A stretch of 64,000 nt of DNA from Thermoplasmata archaeon. GTDB taxonomy: Archaea; Thermoplasmatota; Thermoplasmata; Thermoplasmatales; Thermoplasmataceae. The position numbers were made by a program, and so were the translations under genes. The notes under the pieces were generated by a model. That model saw nothing but the letters and a program-made list of their open reading frames with translations, searched no databases and was not told the DNA's origin. Location of the stretch: NCBI GenBank assembly GCA_021797355.1, contig JAJZZX010000002.1, positions 124,001 to 188,000 on the forward strand, given 5' to 3'. Position 1 is the stretch's first letter. Every line of letters starts with the position of its first letter. This document shows, one piece after another, positions 1 to 8,093 of this stretch.

Positions 1-15
1 TTTTCATATGGAATC

Positions 16-393
16 ATGCTTTCAAAATCCAAAATTCTTTCAAACCTTCTTCTGGTTGCTGCACTTACCATACTGATCGGGGCAGCCATACTGAGGGCTG
101 CTGGTCTTGTGCCAATGTACCTTACGTACCTGACGGTGCTGGCAGCCATCATAATTATTGCAGATGCTGTGTTTGTACGCAGGAACAGCAAAACAGCCGC
201 CTGGATAGGGGTTGTCCTGGGAATTGCAGCCATTATTGCATCAACAAACCCTTCACACATTGCTGCCCTTGAGAGGTTTGGATCAGCACCGGCGCTAACA
301 GCTGCCGATATTACAATGGTACTGGGTTTCTACATATTCCCCGCAGCCTATTTCATTCTGTTCTTTCTGTGGCGCTGGAACGCTGAACAATAA
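16..393 (+). CDS. small multi-pass membrane protein of unknown function
   Basis: 125 residues, almost wholly hydrophobic, with about four predicted membrane spans (roughly residues 10-30, 34-50, 60-76 and 97-118) and short basic loops (VRRNSK near residue 54). The N-terminus MLSKSKILSN is positive and would stay in the cytoplasm. No catalytic motif is visible and I do not recognise the family. The gene starts close to the window edge, so its promoter cannot be judged. The next gene, another small membrane protein on the same strand, has its own TATA-like box, so the two are probably separate transcripts. Confidence 0.6.
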   Translation: MLSKSKILSNLLLVAALTILIGAAILRAAGLVPMYLTYLTVLAAIIIIADAVFVRRNSKTAAWIGVVLGIAAIIASTNPSHIAALERFGSAPALTAADITMVLGFYIFPAAYFILFFLWRWNAEQ

Positions 394-418
394 ATGAAAA
401 AATACTGGTAGGGGAAAG

Positions 419-424
419 TATATA
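419..424 (+). promoter_or_regulatory. TATA-like box for the zinc-finger membrane protein gene
   Basis: TATATA lies 22-27 bases before the ATG at 446, the spacing expected for a leaderless archaeal transcript. Confidence 0.5.
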
Positions 425-445
425 GGACTCAGTTCACATAGGGTT

Positions 446-769
446 ATGTTGCCCTTGATAAGAACCTGTGCTGATTGCCATGGATCGGGATACATGGATA
501 CCGAACATCCCGACATCTGCCCATCATGCATGGGTGTGGGAAGGTTCTATGAGGTCAGCACCGGAAGCAGCCACAAGGTTGATCTGAGGCGCACAAACAT
601 CATCCTGTTGTTGATCGGCATGATCCTGGTGTCGCTTGTGATGGCAAGCGGCCAGATTAGGGTCCGCATCCTCATTATGGTGATTGCAATGTACATCTGG
701 GCAACGATGCTTTCTGTGGAAGCATTCTTCGTACACGTTGGAAAAGTTTTAAGCAGGATCTTCATATAA
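446..769 (+). CDS. DnaJ-type zinc-finger motif membrane protein
   Basis: 107 residues. The N-terminal 40 residues hold two CxxC pairs, CADCHGSG and CPSCMGVG, the CxxCxGxG pattern of the DnaJ cysteine-rich domain, enough for one zinc site. The rest forms two hydrophobic spans (about residues 50-67 and 70-90). The combination suggests a small zinc-binding domain tethered to the membrane; a role as chaperone-like or redox protein is inference. ATG 446 fits a leaderless start behind a TATA box. Function unknown. Confidence 0.65.
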   Translation: MLPLIRTCADCHGSGYMDTEHPDICPSCMGVGRFYEVSTGSSHKVDLRRTNIILLLIGMILVSLVMASGQIRVRILIMVIAMYIWATMLSVEAFFVHVGKVLSRIFI

Positions 770-874
770 TTAATTCTGTAGAGAAATTTTTTTCTGCGGG
801 AATAAAAACCTAGTTTAAATATTGTCAGGCAATCTGGGATCAGATTTACCCTGTGGCAGAACCACGGGCTTCAA

Positions 875-2065
875 GTGTTTGCTATGGTGTTCTTCGGTGC
901 AATCGTCTGGAGCTACAACCTGAACGATCCTGATTTCCGGAAAGTCGTAATGGTGTCGCCCACAGAAATCCAATCTATGGCGGATTCAATCTCAGTCCAC
1001 AATGTTGTGCTGTCCACCTGCAACAGGGTGGAAATCTATTTCACTTCAAATGAGCCCCGCAGGGATAGCCTTCCCTTGGGCGGCATCAGACTTGATGAAG
1101 AGGATGCAATAAGGCACCTCTTCAGGGTTGCCTCCGGCCTCGAATCCATGTCTGTGGGAGAAAATGAGATACTTGCACAGCTGAAGGATGCCTATGAATC
1201 AGCCCGCTCCAGGGGGAGTGCGGACGGGACAATCTCCCTCATCTTCAGGAAGGCCATCAGCACAGGAAAGACAGTCAGAGAAAGAACCTCAATATCCAGG
1301 GGAAAAACCTCCATTCCGGTCATAGCAATCGACATAGCATCAAGGCACGTGAAAATTCCAGGATCCAGCATACTTGTAATTGGCACAGGCAACATGGCCG
1401 GAACCTTCATACGGTATATCTCTAAGATGAACCCTGGCAGAATAACTGTTGCCGGGAGAAATGCGGTAGCAGGAGAAGCTCTTGCCCGAGAAGCTGGAGG
1501 TTCTTTCCAGCATGTGGACTTGCTCCCATCACTAGTTGCAGGCCACGAAATTGTTATGGCTGCAACATCTTCCCACAGCATACTGGTCAACGCATCAATG
1601 GTAAGTAACGGCAGTCGCCAGGTCTTCATAGACATTTCAAACCCTGGCAACATAGATCCAGCCATAGCCACTATGCAGGGTAAAACCATTGTAAATCTCG
1701 CCGCCATTGAGCACGTAGTAGCAGTAAACAGAACCCAGAAGGCACAGGAGATACCAAGGGCTGAGAAGATAATAGAGGAAGAGGTTGGCAAGTTCTCAAA
1801 AAAACTCCTGGAGCTGCAGGCTGAGGAATATATATCAAGCTCATTTTCCTATGTTGAGGGTATAGCTTCCAAGGAAATTGAGAAATTCTTGCTCGAGCTC
1901 AGAAAAGGAAAGAACCCTGAGGAGCTAAGATCAAGGATGGTCAACTCTCTAACCAAGAAGATACTGAACCAGTATGGCACGGCTCTTAGGAGAGCCGCCC
2001 TCAACAATGACACCGAAAGGATGAAGGCCATATGGGAAGCTTTCAGCGGTCAATCAGGCGACTAG
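875..2065 (+). CDS. hemA: glutamyl-tRNA reductase
   Basis: First committed enzyme of C5 tetrapyrrole synthesis: reduces glutamyl-tRNA to glutamate-1-semialdehyde with NADPH. The catalytic cysteine motif STCNRVEIY is at residues 47-55 (Cys49). A GSADGTISLIF/KTVRERTSIS segment matches the tRNA-binding region, and VIGTGNMAG near residue 168 is the NADPH Rossmann loop. The C-terminal helical dimerisation domain is complete; 396 residues is normal. Start is GTG 875, with ATG 884 three codons later as an alternative. A TATA-like GTTTAAATA near 811 suggests a short leader. The 3-prime end overlaps convergent hemL by 12 bases; hemL acts on the product. Confidence 0.95.
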   Translation: MFAMVFFGAIVWSYNLNDPDFRKVVMVSPTEIQSMADSISVHNVVLSTCNRVEIYFTSNEPRRDSLPLGGIRLDEEDAIRHLFRVASGLESMSVGENEILAQLKDAYESARSRGSADGTISLIFRKAISTGKTVRERTSISRGKTSIPVIAIDIASRHVKIPGSSILVIGTGNMAGTFIRYISKMNPGRITVAGRNAVAGEALAREAGGSFQHVDLLPSLVAGHEIVMAATSSHSILVNASMVSNGSRQVFIDISNPGNIDPAIATMQGKTIVNLAAIEHVVAVNRTQKAQEIPRAEKIIEEEVGKFSKKLLELQAEEYISSSFSYVEGIASKEIEKFLLELRKGKNPEELRSRMVNSLTKKILNQYGTALRRAALNNDTERMKAIWEAFSGQSGD

Positions 2066-3292
2066 TCTTGAAGAAGCCCTGCTGACGGCTCCAAGCACTT
2101 CTTCTAAATCCTCCTTTGTGTGTGCAAAACTGGCAAAGCAGGCCTCCATCTGCGATTTTGGAATGAACACTCCCAGGTCGAGAAGGGCCCTGAAGAATTT
2201 TCCATAGGTGGACTGGCTTGCCATCTCAGCAGACCTGCCATCAGTTACAGGATGGGGTGAAAAGAATATGGTGAACATGGTTCCCCAGCTGTTTAGGTGA
2301 ATATCAATCCCTGCGTCGCCCATTATTTCCTGTACGCCTGCCGCAAGCTTTTTCACATATCCAGAAGGTACCGAATAGTCCATTTCCCGCAGCAGTGAGA
2401 GTGTAGCCTGTCCAGCGGCCATGGAAACAGGGTTTCCAGAAAATGTACCCTGCTGGTAGAACTTACCCCGGGGAGCGACTTCTTCCATTATGTCTCTTCT
2501 TCCGCCGAAAAGCCCAACCGGAAGACCGCCGCCTATTATCTTGCCTAGGGTAGTAAGGTCGGGCCTGATGCCCACTGAATCCTGGAATCCCCCGTAAGAC
2601 GATCTGAACCCAGTAATGACCTCATCGAAAATCAGAAGTGAATCATACTCGGTTGTCAACTCTCTTGCAGCCTTGAGGAACTGAATATCGGGTGGCACCA
2701 CTCCAACGTTTCCGAGCACAGGCTCTGTTATGAAGGCAGCAATTCTCTTTCCCAGAGTCCTGAATGCACTTTGGATTTCATCGGTGTTGTTATACTCAAC
2801 TTCGACTGTTGAAAACCTGGGCGGTTCAGACCCCTCCCTGTATGCCTGGGCTTCCAGGGCCATCTGGTGAGACCCATGAAACCCGCCACTTACCTTCAGT
2901 ATGAGGTCTCTACCCGTGAAGTGCCTTGCCAGCCTCAGGGCGTGCATTGTTGCCTCAGTTCCTGAGTTTGTGAATCTCATCATTTCAATTGACGGAATGC
3001 CCTCCCTTATGAGGCGACCAAGGGAAATCTCTGCCTGCGATGGGGCTCCATAAAGAATGCCGGCATCGATTTGGCTATGCAATGCAGCTCTGACTTTCTC
3101 ATTTCCGTGGCCCAGTATCATTGGCCCGAATGCAAGGCAATGGTCGATATAGGCCTTCCCGTCAACGTCCCTAATCCTGGCCCCTGACGCAGATGCCATG
3201 AACCTGGGGTATGGCTCGTAATACCGCACTGGAGAGTTGACACCACCCGGAAAGAGTGTTGAAGCATCCCTGAACAGCGATTCTGAGGACAT
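2054..3292 (-). CDS. hemL: glutamate-1-semialdehyde 2,1-aminomutase
   Basis: PLP enzyme converting glutamate-1-semialdehyde to 5-aminolevulinate, the step after HemA, encoded tail-to-tail with it. Class III aminotransferase fold: FPGGVNSPVR near the N-terminus is diagnostic for HemL, FDEVITGFR is the PLP-aspartate region, and the Schiff-base lysine is in TLGKIIGGG (Lys251). 412 residues is full length. The start codon sits 19-28 bases downstream of a TATA box, which supports a leaderless start. The convergent arrangement with hemA means the two are separately transcribed despite sharing a pathway. Confidence 0.96.
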   Translation of the reverse strand: MSSESLFRDASTLFPGGVNSPVRYYEPYPRFMASASGARIRDVDGKAYIDHCLAFGPMILGHGNEKVRAALHSQIDAGILYGAPSQAEISLGRLIREGIPSIEMMRFTNSGTEATMHALRLARHFTGRDLILKVSGGFHGSHQMALEAQAYREGSEPPRFSTVEVEYNNTDEIQSAFRTLGKRIAAFITEPVLGNVGVVPPDIQFLKAARELTTEYDSLLIFDEVITGFRSSYGGFQDSVGIRPDLTTLGKIIGGGLPVGLFGGRRDIMEEVAPRGKFYQQGTFSGNPVSMAAGQATLSLLREMDYSVPSGYVKKLAAGVQEIMGDAGIDIHLNSWGTMFTIFFSPHPVTDGRSAEMASQSTYGKFFRALLDLGVFIPKSQMEACFASFAHTKEDLEEVLGAVSRASSRLVA

Positions 3293-3310
3293 GCCTGAGT
3301 ATCGCCGGAT

Positions 3311-3320
3311 TATTTATAAT
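3311..3320 (-). promoter_or_regulatory. TATA box of hemL
   Basis: On the minus strand ATTATAAATA lies 19-28 bases upstream of the hemL ATG. The intergenic region 3293-3422 is shared with divergent guaA, whose own AT-rich box (ATTATTTTAATTAG) lies around 3386-3399. Confidence 0.55.
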
Positions 3321-3422
3321 CCCTGGGTGGGGCCAGCCATAATGGCCTGACACGGGCCGTAGCATCAGCTGAAGCTGGTGGTCACATTATTTTAATTAGC
3401 ACAGGCACAATCATGATAGGAA

Positions 3423-4361
3423 ATGGTTAACGAGAAGACCTTCCTGGAAGAGGCGACAAATGAGATAAAGTCCAAGCTAACTGGAAAGGGAGTGCTTGCC
3501 TGTTCGGGTGGCCAGGACAGCACACTGCTTGCTGTCATAGCCAGCAGGGCGGCTGGAGACCGCGTTCTGACAGTGTTTGTAGACACAGGGCTTCTCCGAA
3601 AGGGTGAAAAGGAAAGGGTTGAAGGCGTATTCAGGCGGTTTTCGCTTAATTACAGGATCGTGGACGCATCAGACAGGTTCATGGCTGAACTCAAGGGGAT
3701 CACTGATCCAGAGCAAAAGCGCAAAATCATAGGGAAAACTTTTATCGATGTCTTCGAGGAGATAGCCAGGGAATTTGGGGCAGAATTCCTGCTGCAGGGG
3801 ACAATCGCTCCCGATTGGATCGAAAGTGGCGGCAGCGTGAGGGAGGTAATAAAGAGCCACCACAATGTTGGCGGGCTTCCGGAAAAGATGAATCTGAAGC
3901 TGATAGAACCCCTTAGGGACCTGTACAAGGATGAGGTGAGGGCAGTGTCAAAGTATCTAGGCCTTGACACGGGCATACAGCCTTTTCCTGGGCCTGGGCT
4001 TGCTGTAAGGATAATAGGGGAGATAACCCGTGAAAAGGCTGATCTACTGCGCGACGTAACAGAGATCGTTGAACGAAGGGTGCTGGAACGGTATCCAGAC
4101 GAGAAAGGAAGGCCTTGGCAATACTTTGCCGTACTGCTCCCCGTCAGCAGTACGGGAATCCATGGAGACAAGAGGACGTACGGATCAACGGTGGCGGTCA
4201 GGATGATAGATACAAGCGATGCGATGAGCGGCACATTCACGCGGCCCGACTGGGATTTCATGGACAGCCTCTCTACAGAGATAACCAACGAGGTGAGAGG
4301 CGTGAATCGAGTGGTTTACGACATTACCAATAAACCTCCAGCAACAATAGAGTGGGAGTGA
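3423..4361 (+). CDS. guaAB: GMP synthase, PP-ATPase (synthetase) subunit B
   Basis: Adenylates XMP and aminates it to GMP with ammonia from a separate glutaminase subunit, as in archaeal two-subunit GMP synthases. The PP-loop ATP pyrophosphatase motif ACSGGQDST is at about residues 24-32. The C-terminal dimerisation/XMP-binding domain ends in the characteristic KPPATIEWE. At 312 residues it lacks the glutaminase domain found in bacterial GuaA; no glutaminase subunit gene is in this window. It stands alone between hemL (divergent) and rps2. IMP dehydrogenase, the preceding step, is at 14.9 kb. Confidence 0.95.
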   Translation: MVNEKTFLEEATNEIKSKLTGKGVLACSGGQDSTLLAVIASRAAGDRVLTVFVDTGLLRKGEKERVEGVFRRFSLNYRIVDASDRFMAELKGITDPEQKRKIIGKTFIDVFEEIAREFGAEFLLQGTIAPDWIESGGSVREVIKSHHNVGGLPEKMNLKLIEPLRDLYKDEVRAVSKYLGLDTGIQPFPGPGLAVRIIGEITREKADLLRDVTEIVERRVLERYPDEKGRPWQYFAVLLPVSSTGIHGDKRTYGSTVAVRMIDTSDAMSGTFTRPDWDFMDSLSTEITNEVRGVNRVVYDITNKPPATIEWE

Positions 4362-4372
4362 ATGGTTCAGGT

Positions 4373-4384
4373 AATTTAAATATA
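4373..4384 (+). promoter_or_regulatory. TATA-like box for ribosomal protein S2
   Basis: AATTTAAATATA about 40-50 bases before the S2 ATG. This leaves room for a short leader of about 20 bases containing a purine-rich AAAGGGAT before the start. Confidence 0.4.
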
Positions 4385-4423
4385 CGGCGAAGCATTGAGG
4401 GTAGTTATCAGTAAAGGGATATC

Positions 4424-5026
4424 ATGACAGAAGAGGAACTATTGCTTTCGGAAGAGGAATACCAGAAATCCGGCATTCACATAGGGACACAGGTAAAGTC
4501 CAAGGATATGCAGGAATACATTTTCAAGATAAGAAATGACGGGCTGTACATCCTAGACATAAAGAAGACCAACAGCAAGCTGATAACAGCCGGAAAAATG
4601 CTTGCAAGATTCAAGCCTTCTGAGATACTTGTTGTTGCTCAGAGACAGTACGCCTTCAAGCCTGTGACAAAATTCTCGGAAGTTGTGGGAGCGGAATCCA
4701 TTGTTGGAAGGTTCATTCCAGGTACGCTCACAAATCCGCAGCTCTCAGGTTACAGGGAGGCAAAGGTTGTTATCATAACAGACCCACTTGCCGATACTCA
4801 GGTAATGAAGGAAGCCAAGAGTGTTGGCGTTCCCATTGTTGCACTTTGCGACGCAAACAACAAAACCGATTTCGTTGACCTGATCATACCGACAAACAAC
4901 AAGGGGAGAAGGTCGCTGGCCGTCATATACTGGCTTCTCGCCAGGGAGATACTGAAGAACCGTGGCACCATTAAAGACTATTCAGAGTTCTCGTATACGA
5001 TAGACGACTTCGAATCCCAGATATGA
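4424..5026 (+). CDS. rps2: 30S ribosomal protein uS2
   Basis: 200-residue archaeal uS2. Diagnostic segments are GIHIGTQVKSKDM near residue 16, RNDGLYILDIKKT, FIPGTLTNPQ, the ITDPLAD motif, and the NNKGRRSLAVIYWLLARE helix. It is a single gene with its own promoter rather than part of the usual rpoN/enolase/S2 cluster. Its last 49 bases overlap the 3-prime end of the convergent endonuclease gene. Confidence 0.95.
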   Translation: MTEEELLLSEEEYQKSGIHIGTQVKSKDMQEYIFKIRNDGLYILDIKKTNSKLITAGKMLARFKPSEILVVAQRQYAFKPVTKFSEVVGAESIVGRFIPGTLTNPQLSGYREAKVVIITDPLADTQVMKEAKSVGVPIVALCDANNKTDFVDLIIPTNNKGRRSLAVIYWLLAREILKNRGTIKDYSEFSYTIDDFESQI

Positions 5027-5961
5027 TCCTGGTGCAGGAAAGGGTCCCTTACCCTTATTATCCTCACGTACCCAATTTTTCCTTCGCATGAGTATCCGGC
5101 GAAGATCATCTCCTTCCTGACACCCTGCGCCACCCTTACTGCTCTGCTTATCTTGTACCACTCCTCGGTTCCGTCAATAACGTGGACAAGGAATTCGGCA
5201 TGCTGTGAGATACTTTTCCCGTATATCCTGAAATTTGCTCCGTACTTGAAACCAGTCCTAACAATGAAGCCCCTGGAGACAAGGTCGACGAAAGCCTGCA
5301 TAACTGGATTACCATCACTGACTTTGCCGGAAAGCAGGGCAGCCTCGAAAACATTGAGCAGCCTTATCCCGGAAAGTTGTGTCCCCATCCATCCAGGCAC
5401 TTCCTGATCAGTTGTGGCAGCTTGCCCCTGCAGATCTATTATGCGGACTTTTGGCAGAATACCTGTTCCTATGGTGCCATGCGGATCTGCGCTTTCAACC
5501 ATAAAATAAGTGAGGTCATGATCGTCATCTATTGCCGCGTATATGCATCTGGGATTTCCAAAGAGCTTGGAGAATGATACCTTCACATCCTCCCTGACCA
5601 ACCTTACGGGCCCTTGGAAAGCCTCCTTGGAATCCTTGCGGTAGAACATGTCACCACCCTCCATCTTGACCACAAAACCACGGGATTTTAACTGTTGAAA
5701 AAGGTAAAACCGGTCGATAAATCCATCATCAGTCTTCATAGCCGGAAGAAGATTCTCTAGCCTGTTTAGCAATGGGTTCTCGGCACTGATTCTTTTCTTC
5801 TCCAGGAGGTAAACTGCCTCGTAGGGATTTAAATGCAGCGTGCCGGAGATTATCCGGCCGACCCTGTACCTGCTCTGAATATGTGAGGGACCCTTTCCAT
5901 CCTCTATGATGAAAGAAACACCGTCGCAAAGAGCCCTATGGGGCCCGCTGCCTTTTTGCAT
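4978..5961 (-). CDS. endA: tRNA-splicing endonuclease, two-repeat form
   Basis: Cuts the bulge-helix-bulge at both ends of archaeal tRNA introns, such as that in the tRNA-Trp at 21.1 kb. At 327 residues it is about twice the length of the homotetrameric archaeal enzyme and matches the homodimeric two-unit type: residues about 1-150 are a degenerate endonuclease repeat, the rest the catalytic repeat. The C-terminal half has the catalytic signatures: Tyr in GFKYGANFRIYG, His in SQHAEFLV, Lys in GVRKEMIFAGY. It overlaps the GTPase upstream by 26 bases (probable co-transcription) and the convergent rps2 by 49 bases. Confidence 0.92.
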   Translation of the reverse strand: MQKGSGPHRALCDGVSFIIEDGKGPSHIQSRYRVGRIISGTLHLNPYEAVYLLEKKRISAENPLLNRLENLLPAMKTDDGFIDRFYLFQQLKSRGFVVKMEGGDMFYRKDSKEAFQGPVRLVREDVKVSFSKLFGNPRCIYAAIDDDHDLTYFMVESADPHGTIGTGILPKVRIIDLQGQAATTDQEVPGWMGTQLSGIRLLNVFEAALLSGKVSDGNPVMQAFVDLVSRGFIVRTGFKYGANFRIYGKSISQHAEFLVHVIDGTEEWYKISRAVRVAQGVRKEMIFAGYSCEGKIGYVRIIRVRDPFLHQDHIWDSKSSIVYENSE

Positions 5962-6472
5962 AGAATCTCTCCAGGAGCGTAGCTGTTACACCCTCCATAA
6001 GTTCCCTGACACCATCACCGGTCCTGGCAGAAACCATAAAGTAATCAACGCCAGTTTTTTGTTTCACCCTGTCAAAATCCTCAATCCAGATTTCCGCCTC
6101 GTATTTCATGTCAGATTTCGTTCCAACGAGGACCAGTGGGGGCCTCTTCTCGAAAGATCTGGCATACTTGATCATATTAACCGCAGTGGCCAGTGATTCT
6201 GCAGATGTGACATCAGCCAGGATGAGTATTATATTGGAGCCAGGCAGCAATCTCTCTGCCTCAGGCTCGTCAGATATCTCCTGGAGAAGGAGATCAGCGG
6301 GAATTCTCACCCCATCTCGCTCTACGGTGATCCTCTTTCGTGAGAGGAGCTTTGAAGCGGAACTCGTGCCGCCTGAATCATAAACTATCCTGGAAATAAG
6401 CGAGCTTTTTCCGGAACCCTTCGATCCGGAGACGCTGATCTTCCAGGCGACACGATCCATAACCATTGGCAT
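5936..6472 (-). CDS. Ras-like small GTPase with atypical G3 motif
   Basis: 178 residues. The P-loop GSKGSGKSS is at about residues 16-24, the guanine-recognition motif appears as GTKSD (TKxD) near residue 117, and VSARTGDG is the G5 SA loop, so this is a small GTPase of the archaeal Ras/Rab-like type. The usual DxxG (WDTAGQE) G3 motif is not present; the matching position reads LLLQEISDEPEAE. Hydrolysis chemistry may therefore differ. Downstream it overlaps endA, suggesting one transcript. Role unknown; membrane or cell-shape functions would be guesswork. Confidence 0.8.
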   Translation of the reverse strand: MPMVMDRVAWKISVSGSKGSGKSSLISRIVYDSGGTSSASKLLSRKRITVERDGVRIPADLLLQEISDEPEAERLLPGSNIILILADVTSAESLATAVNMIKYARSFEKRPPLVLVGTKSDMKYEAEIWIEDFDRVKQKTGVDYFMVSARTGDGVRELMEGVTATLLERFYAKRQRAP

Positions 6473-6878
6473 TTGATTAGTAAGCTTTTCTTATAGTTTT
6501 TGCTGTTGGGCTAAAAATTCGTCTCCACAGCATCAAGTAAGTAACAAGCAATTAATAGTCCCTGGCAGGAATCGGATACGCTGTAGGAAATATCCTTGAA
6601 AATATTATCTGCGAAATTACTGCAGCCCTTAGAACATTTTTCTTGTGAAGGCCACTGGAAAGGGCTGGCAACTGTATTCAGAAAATGCGCCATTTTGAAA
6701 GCTCTGCAAAACTACTCGATCCAGCAGTTTAATATTGCTGCGGGATTGCTTTTTCATGAGAGCCAACACTGCGTAAGCAGATTCCACAATTTTTTGCAGA
6801 GATTAGAAAATATTGCCTGTGACAATGATTTGCACAGATTAGGTTTATTAGCTTTTTGGGCATTCTCAGCTGATAATT
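6473..6878. other. 406-base gap without a supported gene
   Basis: Lower GC than its flanks. Short open frames exist on both strands but show neither family resemblance nor a Shine-Dalgarno or TATA signal at a suitable place. The right end carries AGGTTTATTAGC (6841-6852), a plausible TATA box 27-38 bases before the aminotransferase start. The rest may be decayed sequence. Confidence 0.5.
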
Positions 6879-8087
6879 ATGGAGTTCAGATTTTCTGACA
6901 ATCTGAAGAATATGAAGCCATCTGAGATAAGAGAACTTCTGAAATATGCTTCAAACAAGAATCTCATATCATTTGGTGGAGGCATGCCAAACCCGCTCAC
7001 CTTTCCAATGGCAGAGCTGAAGGGCATAATGGACGATGTCATGGACAATTACGGTGCACTCGCACTCCAGTACGGGAACACGGGTGGAATGAACGAGCTC
7101 AAGACTGAGATTAAGAGGCTTGTGAACGAAACCGAAAAAATAGCATCTTCCGAATCTGAGATTCTGGTAACATCTGGATCACAGCAGGGCCTTTACGAAC
7201 TGGCCAAGATTTTTGTAAATCCTGGCGACGTCATCATTACAGAGGAACCCACCTACGTTGGGGCCATATCTGCCTTCGATGCGAACAAAGCCGAAATGCA
7301 TTCAATACCAATGGACAGCAACGGCATAAGGACAGATCTGGTGGAGGAAGAAGTAAGGAAACTTGTCGCAGCAGGCAGGAAGCCGAAATTCATCTACACA
7401 ATACCGACCTTTCAGAATCCAACGGGCATAACAATGAGCCTGGACAGGAGAAAGCACCTCATCGAGATATCACAGGAGTACCAGATTCCCCTTGTGGAAG
7501 ACAATCCATACGGTGAGCTCAGGTATTCGGGGCAGAGAATCCCAGCCATGAAGTCGCTCGACAGGGATGTCATCTATCTGGGCACCTTCTCCAAGATAAT
7601 GTGCCCCGGATTGAGAATGGGCTTCACAATCGGGCCAGAGGCGTTCATTGGCAAGGTAAATCTTCTCAAGCAGGCTCTTGATCTTTCATCCAGCACATTC
7701 AGCCAGTTCGTTGCCTGGCAATACCTTGCCAGGAACATGGTAAGCAAGCAGATTCCAAAGACTGTGGAACTGTACAGGAAGAAGAGGGACATAATGCTCA
7801 AGGCTCTTGAGGAGGAATTCCCAGAAGGTTCCTCGTGGTCCAGGCCGGACGGGGGCATGTTCCTGTGGGCAACAGTTGATTCCAGGATCAACACGACAGA
7901 CCTTCTGCCAGAAGCAATACAGGCAGGTGTGGCATATGTCAGCGGCAATGCCTTTTCTCCAGCGAGAATGCAGGGTTCAAGCATGAGGCTCAACTTCACA
8001 TTCTCAGAGGATGATCAGATCAGGGAAGGCATAAGGCGCCTTGGCACCCTCATCAGCAAGAAGATGGAAATACTGGAAACGCAATAA
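6879..8087 (+). CDS. PLP-dependent aminotransferase (2-aminoadipate/aromatic type)
   Basis: 402-residue fold-type I aminotransferase. Visible features: FGGGMPNPLTFP at the N-terminus, SGSQQGLYELAK cofactor region, PTFQNPTGITM, and the Schiff-base lysine in GTFSKIMCPGLRMGF (Lys239), followed by a C-terminal arginine region (GSSMRLNFTFSEDD). These are typical of the LysN/2-aminoadipate and aromatic aminotransferase group (MocR-like without the DNA-binding domain). Substrate cannot be fixed from sequence: 2-oxoglutarate with an aromatic, branched or aminoadipate donor are all possible. Six bases upstream of the coaD fusion on the same strand, so probably co-transcribed. Confidence 0.85.
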   Translation: MEFRFSDNLKNMKPSEIRELLKYASNKNLISFGGGMPNPLTFPMAELKGIMDDVMDNYGALALQYGNTGGMNELKTEIKRLVNETEKIASSESEILVTSGSQQGLYELAKIFVNPGDVIITEEPTYVGAISAFDANKAEMHSIPMDSNGIRTDLVEEEVRKLVAAGRKPKFIYTIPTFQNPTGITMSLDRRKHLIEISQEYQIPLVEDNPYGELRYSGQRIPAMKSLDRDVIYLGTFSKIMCPGLRMGFTIGPEAFIGKVNLLKQALDLSSSTFSQFVAWQYLARNMVSKQIPKTVELYRKKRDIMLKALEEEFPEGSSWSRPDGGMFLWATVDSRINTTDLLPEAIQAGVAYVSGNAFSPARMQGSSMRLNFTFSEDDQIREGIRRLGTLISKKMEILETQ

Positions 8088-8093
8088 CACTGC

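Noticed and set aside
1192-1791. 199-residue frame antisense to hemA
   Set aside because: Shadow of a real gene; low-complexity Met/Ser/Thr/Ala content typical of antisense frames.
3650-4288. 212-residue frame antisense to guaAB
   Set aside because: Shadow frame; the plus-strand protein is a clear GMP synthase subunit.
6596-6898. 100-residue plus-strand frame before the aminotransferase
   Set aside because: Unusual composition rich in Cys/His/Phe, no homology signal, overlaps the aminotransferase start and its TATA box.
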